From positions 1-64,000 of the forward strand of contig PAPM01000025.1 in the NCBI GenBank assembly GCA_002708905.1: DNA of 64,000 bases, in the 5' to 3' direction. The notes beneath the pieces are model-generated. The model was given only the letters and a program-made list of their open reading frames with translations, was not told where the DNA came from and ran no database searches. This document shows positions 8,901 through 18,775 of this stretch, in pieces. A program made the translations under genes and the position numbers. How positions within the stretch are numbered: position 1 is the stretch's first letter; each line of letters starts with the position of its first letter. The stretch is from Pseudomonadales bacterium (GTDB lineage: Bacteria > Pseudomonadota > Gammaproteobacteria > Pseudomonadales > Ketobacteraceae).

Positions 8901-11900
8901 CTAAAAGTGATAGGCAATATCCACTCCCAATAAATCAACCGTCTGGCCATCCAGCCAAACACGCTTGATCTGACCACCAAGGCCAAATTTTGGATTCAGC
9001 AGGTAATGGACCCCTAAGCCGAGCAAGGGGTCCACACCACCGTCCAGATCCGGATTGACATCAGCACCAGTAAGATTCACTTCACCATCCCACCAGAACA
9101 AACCCAACTCTGCCGACAGGTTGAGCTTATCCTGCAGCGGCCAGAAAAAACGATTGGCCAGCGTCCAGCCCTCCCCTGTAACCGGGTAATTATCTTCAAG
9201 CGCTGATTGCAGATTGCGGGGGGTGCCCACGGCCGCAATGTCCACACTGACATCCCCCAAATCCAGGTAACCGAACTCCACTGCCATCTGCGGATGATAC
9301 TGATAGCCAACCGAGAGTTGATAGGCGGTGCGCGAAACATCATAACTGTGCAGCGTAACGTCCACAGCGTCGCCTACCATATCACGGACGAAATCCTGTT
9401 TGCCCTGGCTGCCCCTGGCCTGATACAGCTGGAACGCAACGTAGGTATTCTCAGGTTTGAAGTCAAAATCCATTGCCTGAGCCGCCGGAGCCGGCAGAAC
9501 GGCAAGCCCAGTCCCCAGCAGCAACGCCAAACCTGCGGCCTTTGCTCGCCACTCTTCTACATTGCGCACTCTGGGCAAACGCCGTCGCGCCATCAACCCG
9601 GCAACCAACAGCAACCACCAAAGATCCACACTGCCGCCGCTGGAACCTTTGCCCGAGCTGCGAATGTCCGGATAGTTTTGCACAACGTCAATTGTGGACA
9701 ACAAACTGGCCACGCCGCCGGGATCTTCAATGCTGCCGTTCACCACACCGTCGGCATCGTTGGGTCCACCATCCTGAATGGTCAGTTGCACGCAGTAATA
9801 ACCTTCCACCAAACCTGGAGTCCAAGCACTGTCTCCCGGTGGCGGACAGTATCCAAGACTACCTGACGCCGAATGCAGTTGGTTGAACGCGTTTTCACTG
9901 AAATTGCGCCACTGGCCGTTGACGTACTTTCGATACACCGCATTTGCAGGAATGGCTGCTGTTTGCGGCACGACAATCCGCACACTGTCACCGGGGGCGG
10001 GCAGTTCATGCACTTCGAAATCGAATACGCCACCACTGAACTGGTAATCGCCGTCGCTGCTCAGCCCGGGAATCGAATCCAGCTCTGCGTCATCCAGACT
10101 GGTTCCACCGCTACTGTTCTGCAATGCAAACTCACCCAGGCGACAGCGCACACCAGGATCACACTCCATCAAAAACTTAGCGGTTTCACTAGCCACTTCC
10201 GGTAACAGGTTTCGAGCGGTCAGGTTGTCCAGGTAATCGGGAATACCATCGTCATCCTCATCACCGGCGCCTTCGGTCTGATCGTCCACACCGTCACCAT
10301 CGCTATCATCCAGGTTACTCAACGCCGGCAATGCCGCCACCACCTGGAATGTTGTACGTGCAGTATCGATAGCTCCGTTGCCATCGGTCACACTGAGCTG
10401 GACACGGTATACACCTGGGTTCAATGCGGCTGGATCCAGAACAAAGGTACTGTTAGTCGTATCACCATCGTTATCTGTCAGAGCTGCATCCGTAGCGCTC
10501 CAGTCCAGCATGGCCGTATCACCACTGTTAGGGTCTGTCACCGTTGCCGCCACGGTGACATCGCCACCGGATTGCAGCACCTGTACTGTATTTCCAGCTC
10601 CCTGAGTTACCTGCAGGCTGACTTCCGGTGGCAGATTGTCTTCCGCTATGGTCAGTGTGTATCTGGATTTGGCCCCGACATTGATGCCACTGCCATCCAG
10701 ATCCACCACCAGAGTTTCATCCCCTTCTACATTGCCATCAACCAGCAACTGCACTGTCACCTGGGCACTGGTCTGATCCGTTGTGAAAGTTACACTGCCA
10801 TCCACCAGATCGTGGTCACTGCCGTCCGCAGTACTGAGCCCGCTGTTGATCAGGTAGGAGACCGTGAGCGGATAACTTGGGGACTTACCATTGAGCAGTA
10901 TGCGGAATGCCGCGCTACCACCTTCGGCATTGGTTTGATCTTTACTCATGGAAACCAGCGGAATCACCTCTACCGTTTGCGTGGCGGTTCCCACATTACC
11001 CTTACGATCGATGGCGCTGTAAGTCACGGTGCTATTCCCCGGCGGCAACAGCAGGTTTCCGTCCAACAGATTTTCCACCTGGGTATCGCAACAGTTGGAG
11101 CCATCCACATTATCCGCGGTCAGAGCATCCAACTCTGCCTGCAACGCCGCGTCATCGACCGGATCACTCAGCAGCCCCAACAATTGCACCACACTGACCG
11201 GTGTGAACAAACCGGTGGCATTGATGGTGAGCGTAGAGGGCGGCACAATCACCGGAGCAGTCACATCCACATAATCGCTGGCATCGGAAGGATCGGTGTT
11301 ATCCACCGACTCCTGATAATTACTGATGGTGTCACCGTCGGCATCCTCCGCGCCATCTGATGCATCCAGCGGATTGAAACCATAAATGGCTTCATACTCG
11401 TCGCTCATGCCATCGTTATCATCGTCAGGATCGATGCTGTCCGCGGTACCATCGGTATCGTTATCGCCAATAACAGTAATGGTGAAGAGCGCCAGCGTCG
11501 CCGTCTCACTACCGTCGGTCACACTCAGGCTGATGTTGGCATAGTCACCGGCGTCCCCTACCAACGGGGTACCTGTTAGGGCACCGGTACTGCTGTCAAA
11601 ACTGGCCCAGATCGGCAGGTTAACCACTTCAGCCGTTAATGACACATCATCCACATCGGCCAGGGTTGGAATGAAGCTGTAGGCTTCCCCTTCCAACAGG
11701 GACAAGGTTGGGCTGCCGGTAATGGTCGGCGCATCATTCACTGCATTCACAGTAACGCTGACGGTGGCAATGTTGGATGTGGCAGCAGCATCATCTTGAA
11801 TGCTATAGGTAAAGCTGTCACTGCCATTGCTGTCTGCATTCGGCGTATAGGTAATAGTGCCATCACCATTGCTGATGGCGGTACCCGATGCAGGGGTAGC

Positions 11901-14900
11901 GACTACAGTGACCGAAGTCAGATCCAATGTACCGTCCACATCCGAATCATTGTCGATAACGCTGATCACAACCGCGTTGTCTTCATCGGTAGTAGCACTG
12001 TCGTTGTTGGCCAGGGGATCATCATTTACTGCCTGCACGGTAATGCTGACCGTGGCCGTGTTCGACCATTCACCGAGATCATCCTGAACGCGATAAGTGA
12101 GGCTATCGGCACCACTGTATTCCGCGCCAGGGGTATAGGTAATCTGACCACCGCTGACAACGGCCGTACCATTACCCGGATTGGTTACCAACTCCAGCGT
12201 ATTGGTTTGCAATGTACCATCCACATCGGAGTCATTACCCAACACATTGATGTTGTAAGGAGAATCTTCCTGCACCGTGGCCACATCGTCGGATGCAGCT
12301 GGGGCATCATTAATACTGTTTACCGTGATGGTCACCGTGGCCGTGTTGGACGTAGCATTACCATCATCCTGAACCACATAGGTGAAGCTATCAGAGCCAT
12401 TACTGTTGGCATTGGGTGTATAGGTCGCAACACCGGTTACCGGATTGATACTGACGCTGCCACTGGCGGGATTCGTCATCACCGTAACCGTAGTGGCATC
12501 CACCGAACCATCCACATCACTGTCGTTACTCACCAGATCAATGTTCACGGCGGTATCTTCATCAGTGGTGCTGCTGTCGTTGGCGGCGACCGGCGCATCA
12601 TTGACTCCGCTCACGTTCACCATCACTGTCGCCACGTTGGACGTCGCCCCGTTTTGATCATCAATGGTGTAGGTAAAGCTGTCACTGCCACTGTAATTGG
12701 CACTGGGCGTGTATTGAATCTGCCCGGCATTCACCACGGCACTGCCGTTGCTGGGAGCCGCTACCACAACCAGGGAAGTGGTATCCACGGAATCACCTGT
12801 GTCCACATCGCTGTCGTTAGCCGCCACATCGATATTGATTGGGGTATCTTCCGGAGTGTTGGCAACATCACCACTGGCGACGGGTGCGTCGTTGACAGCA
12901 TTCACAGTGATAGTGACTGTGGTATCAGAAGACGTACCGCCCAGCAGATCACTGACTGTGTAGGTAAAGTTGTCACTGCCGTTGAAGTCTGCGTTGGGGG
13001 TATAAGTAATGACACCTGTTCCGGTGTTCACGCTGGTACTGCCGTTGGACGGCGCATTGGTCACGGTGACACTGGCGGAATTGATGCTGCTGTCCACATC
13101 GCTGTCGTTGGCCAGCACATCAACAGCCACTGCATTGTCTTCATTGGTGGAAGCACTGTCGGCCACGCCCACCGGCGCATTGTTGGCAACGGTAAAGTTC
13201 AGGGTAGTGGTGTCACTGATGCCTGCGAAAGTATTGCCCGCCGCATCTTCAATAGCACTGCTGTCCACCTGCAGGTAATAACTGTTGGTGGGTGACAGCG
13301 AGGTGCTGGGGGTAACGCTCACGGCCGCGCCGCTGAAACTGGCGGAAGCAACGTCGAAGGCTTCGAATACGCTGTCGTCAGCTGCGTTATAGAGTGTAAT
13401 GTTGCCGCTGCCCGCGCTGACGGCCTCGTTGAACTGCAGTGTCACCGTATCATTGTATTGAACGTTGGTGGCACCATCGCTGGGTGAACTGCTGCTAAGG
13501 GTGGGGCCAGTGGTATCCACCAATACGGTCGTGGTATTACCTATACTTGCCAAAGCCGTTACCAGCGCATTACCTGCAGCATCCTGAAGAGTGCCGCCAT
13601 TAGTGTTGATGGCACTGCCAAGGGCAACACCATTGCTGTCATTATCACCACTCTGAACCGTGTAGCGAAACATCAACGCAGAGGTTCCAGAACCCGACAG
13701 ATAACTGGCGGCAACCGCAGTTGAGCCGATGGTAACGGCTAGGGATGGCGTGCCACCGGAAGTGTTGACCGTAACGTTCTCAGACAGGTTAACCGTGAAG
13801 TCCAGGTTTTGCCCGGTGTTATAACTGCCGCTTGCAGGCACGCTGACGCTGCTCACAGTGGGCGCTACTGTGTCTTTGGTCAATGTGTCAGTTACCGTAG
13901 AACCCACGTTACCATTGGTGTCAGTCAGATACACACTAAGCGTCAGGGTGCCATCGTTCAAAAATTGCGACGCGGAATTGATACTGAGTTGTTCGGTCGC
14001 GCTGGTGATCGTACCCGAGCTGGAAACCGAACCCGGCGCATTCGTGATGCTGTAATTGTAACTGGCCCCTACTTCCGCACCCGTGATGGTATAGGTGAGC
14101 GCATTGGCATTACTGATATTGGCATAAGCTTGATCGAAACTGACGCTGTAACCACTCGGCGGAGTGGAATCCACTACCGCCGTGAACTGGCTACTGTTTG
14201 CTGTAGACAATCCACCGGACGATGCTTGCAAATTAAAGGTCTCATTCGACGCTCCCGAGGCGGTGTAGGTGATACTCATCCCGGTGAACGTCGAGACACC
14301 GGAGGACGGCGTGATACTGACGGTAGCACCCGAGCCATCGGTATCGCCGGTACCAGTAATGGTAGCCGATCCGGCACCGTTGACTTCCGCCAGTGTGATA
14401 TCGGTGCTGTAACCAGTGTCCACGGTGTTGTTGGCATCAACCGCCGCCACCACCGGTACCGTCGACAGCGCTGTTGCCTGCGAATTGTTTACCGAAAGCG
14501 GAGACGGCTGGGAAGTAAACAGCAACTTGCTGGCCACCACATCCGAGGTAACCGAATTGGAATCAACCGATGGCAGATTCGTCCCCACACCATCCTGATC
14601 ATTGGCAGTGAGCGTAAAACTTTGTTGATCGGCCGTGGCGGTATAGGTCAGCGAAGAAAACGCCGCCACACCACTGACTGCACTGGCCACGTTACCACTC
14701 AAGGAGCCGGGACTGGCCTCGGTCAGCGAAATGACTTCCGTAAAATCCACATCCGTATTGCCAAACGCATCCCGCGCCCTGACGACAGGCTGCGTACTTA
14801 ATGCGCTGCCGGAGGTGGAACCCGCCGGTTGGGTGGTAAATGCCAGAGTCGTCGCCACCACATCCAACGTGGTACCGGTGCCATTGGTAACGGCGGATGT

Positions 14901-16880
14901 GACCCCCATCTGGGTACCCGATCCGCTGGTCGTAACATCGGTATCACCGTCCACACTTAAAATGACCGTGAGGTCTTCCGTGATATTGGTGTTATCGTTG
15001 TAGTAGGCATTGACGGTGTAAGTTTCACTGCCGCCATCAGCAATGGAAACACTTAACCCGGAAAATGTAATGGTATCACTGCCGCTGTTATAGATACCGG
15101 TTACGTTGCTGACATCCGGACCGTTCAAGCGCCAGGTTATCTGGGCACGTTCTGTATCCGTACTGGAGCCGGTAACGTTCAGCACCATTTGGCTGATACT
15201 CATTGCCAGACCATCACCGCTTCCGCCGTCACTCAGGGTAAAATCAAATACATCGACTGCTTCACCCAGTGTGTCAATGGTGGTATCCAGTCCCACGGGT
15301 TCCGTTACCCCACCTGCCGCCGTGAGTGCGCCATTGCTGTCCGGTGCATTGGTGGTGAAATCCACTTTGGTGGCACTGGCCTGAAGGTTCGGCGTGCCTT
15401 CGTCATCTTGTGCCACCACATAAAGATCATATGCGGTGTTGGGGGACAAGCTGCTGAACGCTTCGCTGCCAGTGGTACTGGTGGTGGTGAAATTACCACT
15501 CACCAACGCAGCACTGCCACCACTGTCCTGCCCGGCTTTGACCTGGGCGGCACTGGGAGCACCGGCGTTATCGGCCACCACCACGTAATAGACCGTGCCG
15601 TCTTCATCCAGATCGGCTGAAACAGTCGCACCGCTTACGCTGATGCTGCCGACAGAAGGCGTGCTGTTTTCAAAACTTGGAGGGGTGGTATCGCCTGCCG
15701 GTGCAACCCCGGACACATCAAAATCGTTCAGATAAACCCAACCCTGCCCATCCTGGGCAGTTATGGTTATGCTCGTCGCTCCCGCTGTGAGGCCAGAAAG
15801 ATTAATGTTTGCATAACCACCATTTGAGATAGCCTGATTCACGCTACCGCCGGCACTTCCGGTGATCACAAACGTATCTGAAGTTCCCGACAGATTCCAG
15901 ATTCCAATGCTATTGGCAGTGAATGATTCTCCCCCCGTAAATGAAAGCGTAATGCTGGTTTCATTTTCGCTCGATGTTCCATAGCCATAGCCTCCAAACG
16001 TATTGAAGCTTGAGCCATCCATTGTCAGTGTATAACCACCAGCGCCACCAAATTGCGCGTTATCAGCGCCGCTGCCTCGGCCAACGCTATCACCTGAACT
16101 ACCGTAACTTCCTACGGTCACTACAGTGTCGAAACTTATCACTCCGGTAAACGCCAGAATATCGGAATAATCCCGCAACGCTTTTTCGCTAAAAGGCGAC
16201 TCAGTTTCAATATCACCCCTCTCAATTTCAAGAACCCAATCCCCACCCTGCAGCGCACTGCCGGTCAAATCATTCGATGCCGCCACATCGGCCTGAGTAT
16301 TGTTGGCGACGATATCCAGCCAGGTTTCACCGACTTCACTTTTTGCCAGTTCGCAGCCATAGAACAGCAGATCGCCATCCGGTGCCAATGCATGCCGGAC
16401 TGCTGCGAAGAAACCGGAGTCCGTTTCCAAAGCAGATCGGTCCACCGATCGATTACCCAGCAAAACAACCCCATCTTTGGCATGGGACACTAAGTGGATA
16501 GCAGACAGTGCGTCATATTGAAAAAGCGCAGCCTGCAACTGCGCCAAACCATCAGCATCTGCACTCAACTCAAGTACGGCTACACCGGGTTTCAAGTGCT
16601 GCAGCAGAGTGGCTTTATTCGGCACGGAGTAATCCAGCACAACCAGTTCAGTGACAGACTGCCCCTGCTGTAGTGCCAATTGAACATCAGCGCGGGATAG
16701 CTCAGAAGCAGAAGCGGCAATACCTGAGGCAACTTTTCCCAAAGGACCGTCGATATTTTGTGACCACTCTCGGGTATTTCCTGATCGGGAATAATAACTG
16801 CCGGCCATCAAACTGGGAGCCGCATAGGATGCGAACGGAAACAACAGCGGAGCCAATCCGCCCAGAACGCGCTTACTCAT
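8901..16880 (-). CDS. Giant multidomain surface protein with internal sorting signal and C-terminal outer-membrane barrel
   Basis: A 2659-residue secreted protein of unknown role, probably an adhesin. The order is: signal peptide (1-21); DUF4347 (about 60-240); a DTTPP fibronectin-III-like domain (about 400-515); several Ig-like segments; five tandem cadherin-like repeats (about 1231-1714); a He_PIG/cadherin-like domain; thrombospondin-3 type DxDxDG calcium repeats; a Calx-beta-like domain; a choice-of-anchor-U-like domain; a GlyGly-CTERM-like tripartite signal (about 2413-2436: GSSGGS, hydrophobic helix, ARRR); then a second signal-peptide-like stretch ending AQA (2469); and a 190-residue beta-barrel ending in Phe (AYHF). 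Its ATG overlaps the sulfotransferase stop (ATGA), so translation is probably coupled. Domain names come from visual resemblance. Confidence 0.85.
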   Translation of the reverse strand: MSKRVLGGLAPLLFPFASYAAPSLMAGSYYSRSGNTREWSQNIDGPLGKVASGIAASASELSRADVQLALQQGQSVTELVVLDYSVPNKATLLQHLKPGVAVLELSADADGLAQLQAALFQYDALSAIHLVSHAKDGVVLLGNRSVDRSALETDSGFFAAVRHALAPDGDLLFYGCELAKSEVGETWLDIVANNTQADVAASNDLTGSALQGGDWVLEIERGDIETESPFSEKALRDYSDILAFTGVISFDTVVTVGSYGSSGDSVGRGSGADNAQFGGAGGYTLTMDGSSFNTFGGYGYGTSSENETSITLSFTGGESFTANSIGIWNLSGTSDTFVITGSAGGSVNQAISNGGYANINLSGLTAGATSITITAQDGQGWVYLNDFDVSGVAPAGDTTPPSFENSTPSVGSISVSGATVSADLDEDGTVYYVVVADNAGAPSAAQVKAGQDSGGSAALVSGNFTTTSTTGSEAFSSLSPNTAYDLYVVAQDDEGTPNLQASATKVDFTTNAPDSNGALTAAGGVTEPVGLDTTIDTLGEAVDVFDFTLSDGGSGDGLAMSISQMVLNVTGSSTDTERAQITWRLNGPDVSNVTGIYNSGSDTITFSGLSVSIADGGSETYTVNAYYNDNTNITEDLTVILSVDGDTDVTTSGSGTQMGVTSAVTNGTGTTLDVVATTLAFTTQPAGSTSGSALSTQPVVRARDAFGNTDVDFTEVISLTEASPGSLSGNVASAVSGVAAFSSLTYTATADQQSFTLTANDQDGVGTNLPSVDSNSVTSDVVASKLLFTSQPSPLSVNNSQATALSTVPVVAAVDANNTVDTGYSTDITLAEVNGAGSATITGTGDTDGSGATVSITPSSGVSTFTGMSITYTASGASNETFNLQASSGGLSTANSSQFTAVVDSTPPSGYSVSFDQAYANISNANALTYTITGAEVGASYNYSITNAPGSVSSSGTITSATEQLSINSASQFLNDGTLTLSVYLTDTNGNVGSTVTDTLTKDTVAPTVSSVSVPASGSYNTGQNLDFTVNLSENVTVNTSGGTPSLAVTIGSTAVAASYLSGSGTSALMFRYTVQSGDNDSNGVALGSAINTNGGTLQDAAGNALVTALASIGNTTTVLVDTTGPTLSSSSPSDGATNVQYNDTVTLQFNEAVSAGSGNITLYNAADDSVFEAFDVASASFSGAAVSVTPSTSLSPTNSYYLQVDSSAIEDAAGNTFAGISDTTTLNFTVANNAPVGVADSASTNEDNAVAVDVLANDSDVDSSINSASVTVTNAPSNGSTSVNTGTGVITYTPNADFNGSDNFTYTVSDLLGGTSSDTTVTITVNAVNDAPVASGDVANTPEDTPINIDVAANDSDVDTGDSVDTTSLVVVAAPSNGSAVVNAGQIQYTPSANYSGSDSFTYTIDDQNGATSNVATVMVNVSGVNDAPVAANDSSTTDEDTAVNIDLVSNDSDVDGSVDATTVTVMTNPASGSVSINPVTGVATYTPNANSNGSDSFTYVVQDDGNATSNTATVTITVNSINDAPAASDDVATVQEDSPYNINVLGNDSDVDGTLQTNTLELVTNPGNGTAVVSGGQITYTPGAEYSGADSLTYRVQDDLGEWSNTATVSITVQAVNDDPLANNDSATTDEDNAVVISVIDNDSDVDGTLDLTSVTVVATPASGTAISNGDGTITYTPNADSNGSDSFTYSIQDDAAATSNIATVSVTVNAVNDAPTITGSPTLSLLEGEAYSFIPTLADVDDVSLTAEVVNLPIWASFDSSTGALTGTPLVGDAGDYANISLSVTDGSETATLALFTITVIGDNDTDGTADSIDPDDDNDGMSDEYEAIYGFNPLDASDGAEDADGDTISNYQESVDNTDPSDASDYVDVTAPVIVPPSTLTINATGLFTPVSVVQLLGLLSDPVDDAALQAELDALTADNVDGSNCCDTQVENLLDGNLLLPPGNSTVTYSAIDRKGNVGTATQTVEVIPLVSMSKDQTNAEGGSAAFRILLNGKSPSYPLTVSYLINSGLSTADGSDHDLVDGSVTFTTDQTSAQVTVQLLVDGNVEGDETLVVDLDGSGINVGAKSRYTLTIAEDNLPPEVSLQVTQGAGNTVQVLQSGGDVTVAATVTDPNSGDTAMLDWSATDAALTDNDGDTTNSTFVLDPAALNPGVYRVQLSVTDGNGAIDTARTTFQVVAALPALSNLDDSDGDGVDDQTEGAGDEDDDGIPDYLDNLTARNLLPEVASETAKFLMECDPGVRCRLGEFALQNSSGGTSLDDAELDSIPGLSSDGDYQFSGGVFDFEVHELPAPGDSVRIVVPQTAAIPANAVYRKYVNGQWRNFSENAFNQLHSASGSLGYCPPPGDSAWTPGLVEGYYCVQLTIQDGGPNDADGVVNGSIEDPGGVASLLSTIDVVQNYPDIRSSGKGSSGGSVDLWWLLLVAGLMARRRLPRVRNVEEWRAKAAGLALLLGTGLAVLPAPAAQAMDFDFKPENTYVAFQLYQARGSQGKQDFVRDMVGDAVDVTLHSYDVSRTAYQLSVGYQYHPQMAVEFGYLDLGDVSVDIAAVGTPRNLQSALEDNYPVTGEGWTLANRFFWPLQDKLNLSAELGLFWWDGEVNLTGADVNPDLDGGVDPLLGLGVHYLLNPKFGLGGQIKRVWLDGQTVDLLGVDIAYHF
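8904..9644 (-). other. Internal GlyGly-CTERM-like signal, second signal peptide and barrel of the giant protein
   Basis: Residues 2413-2436 read as a C-terminal protein-sorting signal (Gly-Gly-Ser, about 13 hydrophobic residues, Arg cluster), which should end a protein. The frame instead continues into another basic-hydrophobic-AxA stretch (cleavage after about 2469) and a barrel resembling the OmpA/OmpW transmembrane domains (alternating aromatic strands, terminal Phe). This suggests a fused or proteolytically split precursor. Confidence 0.65.
11739..13190 (-). repeat. Five tandem cadherin-like repeats inside the giant gene
   Basis: Five modules of about 97 residues are recognisable by recurring NDAPVA, NEDNAV/DEDTAV, NDSDVD, ITYTPNA and GSDSFTY motifs. 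These are coding repeats (VCBS/cadherin-like surface modules), not a CRISPR or satellite array. Their similarity at DNA level makes this stretch prone to copy-number change. Confidence 0.85.
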
Positions 16881-17743
16881 AATGATTCAGATCCATTGGA
16901 GGGGGTTGCTATCGATTTGGCGGCAATGATGTGGGCAGAGGTACCCGTGGTATCCTGCCAAAAATCCATTTCCTGATATTTCACAAAAAGGTCCGGGGGT
17001 AGAATGCTGCGACGCTGAGTGAAGCACACTTCTTTCTTCACGGTATGCAGTCCATTTACCCCCAATAAACTGTCGAACTCGCCTTCCTCATATTCCACGT
17101 TTTGAAAGTTGTGTTCGAAGTGGGGTTCATCCAGAAATTGATAAATCAATTCCAGGGTACGCTTTGGATGACGGGTCAGAATCTCATAGTCCACCAGCAG
17201 CAGGCGGTCGGACCAGTCACCGTAATAGGCTTCTTTCAACGCCGTCCACGCACTGCCGACCACACCACCACCGCTCATCATGGTCTCGCAGCGGCTGTAA
17301 ACCGTCTGACGATTGGCCGGGTTGTACATGCGGCTGTAGTCGAAGGGATTCTTACGATAAATACATTCGAAACTGTCCATCACCCAGGCAGGATTGCGCA
17401 CACAACAAATAACCTTGAAGTCATCAAACAGTTCTACCAACTGATGCAGACGGGCCGTCCAGATGCGATTGGTATCGAAGACCACTTCCTGCTCAGACAT
17501 GTCGGCGTAATAGGTATCAAACAACGCACGGCACATGGCCCTGCGTTTTTCAGGGGTAAAAAACGGATAAAACTCAGAGCCCGCACCCATCTGCTCCAGG
17601 GCACCGTTAATCAGGTTGGCAACCGGACTGGACATGGCGGCGTGAAAACGAGGATTCTGGCGCAAGATCCCGGCCAGCAGGGTCGATCCGGCACGGGGCA
17701 ACCCGGAAATGAAGTGAACCAAGTGAGGCATGAATTCTGACAT
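16877..17743 (-). CDS. Sulfotransferase family protein
   Basis: Predicted cytoplasmic PAPS-dependent sulfotransferase, 288 residues, acceptor unknown. The 5'-phosphosulfate loop is at the N-terminus (FISGLPRAGSTLLAGIL), and a 3'-phosphate-binding-like segment CVRNPAWVMDSFE lies mid-protein. LLLVDYEILTRHPKRTLELI matches the conserved C-terminal helix of Sulfotransfer_1/3 members. Two nearby Met codons (17743, 17731) could start it; the first is used, though its ribosome binding site is weak. Its stop codon overlaps the start of the giant surface protein, so the two are likely made together, and it may modify that protein or a co-exported glycan (inference). Confidence 0.85.
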   Translation of the reverse strand: MSEFMPHLVHFISGLPRAGSTLLAGILRQNPRFHAAMSSPVANLINGALEQMGAGSEFYPFFTPEKRRAMCRALFDTYYADMSEQEVVFDTNRIWTARLHQLVELFDDFKVICCVRNPAWVMDSFECIYRKNPFDYSRMYNPANRQTVYSRCETMMSGGGVVGSAWTALKEAYYGDWSDRLLLVDYEILTRHPKRTLELIYQFLDEPHFEHNFQNVEYEEGEFDSLLGVNGLHTVKKEVCFTQRRSILPPDLFVKYQEMDFWQDTTGTSAHIIAAKSIATPSNGSESL

Positions 17744-17911
17744 CCCAAGTGTCGACTAATCTGTAACGTCCATGAGCGACCACAAATGATCAGGCGATGG
17801 ATCGATCACTCTACAGTGAAGCAGTGGCTCCTCGAGTTTTCAAGGCAGCCCGGAATTTTGACGACTCACCACTACCCTGCACAAAGGACCAGTGGTGAGC
17901 ACAGGGAAAGA

Positions 17912-18598
17912 CTAGGGCCGGGGAGGAAAAACACCTTGTGTAGCAATACAATAGGTCAATCCCAACTGCGGAGGCAGGTTGTTGCTAGAGGAACCGTTTC
18001 CCGTATTGCCCACCTGGACAGCAGTGGCGGTCGTGGTGGCACTGACACCGCCCAACGCCACCGTCGTCCCTGCATTGGCGGGTGCCACGTAGATATTGGC
18101 GCTACCTGGACCAGAGCCACCGGCGCCCAGCAAATAGCCGGCCTCAGGTGAATTCACCCCGCTGGCCTGGGAAGCAGAAACAGACACTTCCACATTGCCC
18201 GCGGTAGCCACGGCAGTGTGGGTATGGGGAGCCAGGGTGGCCACCGTCTGCGTCACCTGCTCCAGGCCCCGCTTTTGGCCTAAAGTGACAACCGAAAGCC
18301 CCGAGCCTTGCCCAATTCCCACTGCCGATCGTCCCCGCAGATCAGGCAGCGCGAAGGTCGTGCGGCCATCCCCGCCAAAATTGGCGCCAATCAATGAAAA
18401 CAGCGCGGGATTGGCGGATATGGACTGGAGCGCCCCGTTGGCCACCGCATAACCCTGGGGACAAAAGTTGGCAGCAGTAGCGCACACTGTACCGATATAC
18501 ACACTGTCACTGGTACTGCACGCCTGGGATGAAATGGATACTGCCGCTAACGGGGCACAGATTATGGAAAGCAAACGTCGCTTAAACGTGGTTTTCAT
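17912..18598 (-). CDS. Secreted phage tail collar domain (microcystin-dependent-protein-like) protein
   Basis: A 228-residue exported protein. It has a signal peptide (1-26, ending SISSQA before Cys27), then a tail-collar fold: FCPQGYAVANGALQSIS, LIGANFGGDGRTTFALPDLRGR and VTLGQKRG are the hallmarks of the MdpB/collar family. It ends in a Gly/Ser/Thr-rich region and PPQLGLTYCIATQGVFPPRP. Such proteins outside prophages are often surface or appendage tips; the role here is unknown. The ATG at 18598 has a strong AAGGAG site. It lies upstream of the sulfotransferase, same strand, 168 bases apart. Confidence 0.85.
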   Translation of the reverse strand: MKTTFKRRLLSIICAPLAAVSISSQACSTSDSVYIGTVCATAANFCPQGYAVANGALQSISANPALFSLIGANFGGDGRTTFALPDLRGRSAVGIGQGSGLSVVTLGQKRGLEQVTQTVATLAPHTHTAVATAGNVEVSVSASQASGVNSPEAGYLLGAGGSGPGSANIYVAPANAGTTVALGGVSATTTATAVQVGNTGNGSSSNNLPPQLGLTYCIATQGVFPPRP

Positions 18599-18775
18599 GC
18601 TGCGATCTCCTTGGAATGAGCCTGCAAACAGGCCAAAAATTGATCCTTTATTTCTGCAACGTGAACGACTTCTTAAACAAACTCACCTAGGAAGGATAGA
18701 CAAGATTTGCGATCGCAATGAAAAAAACAAGAAGTGAGCAAGGAACAACCCGCCGTCGGAAGAAACGAGCTTAGA

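Noticed and set aside
11739-13190. Regular repeats that could suggest a CRISPR array
   Set aside because: Period is about 290 bases, in frame, with protein-level conservation; no short direct repeats with unique spacers and no cas genes.
11796-13295. Long plus-strand frame of about 499 codons opposite the giant gene
   Set aside because: It arises from the codon pattern of the tandem cadherin-like repeats read in reverse; the apparent repeats in it mirror those of the real protein.
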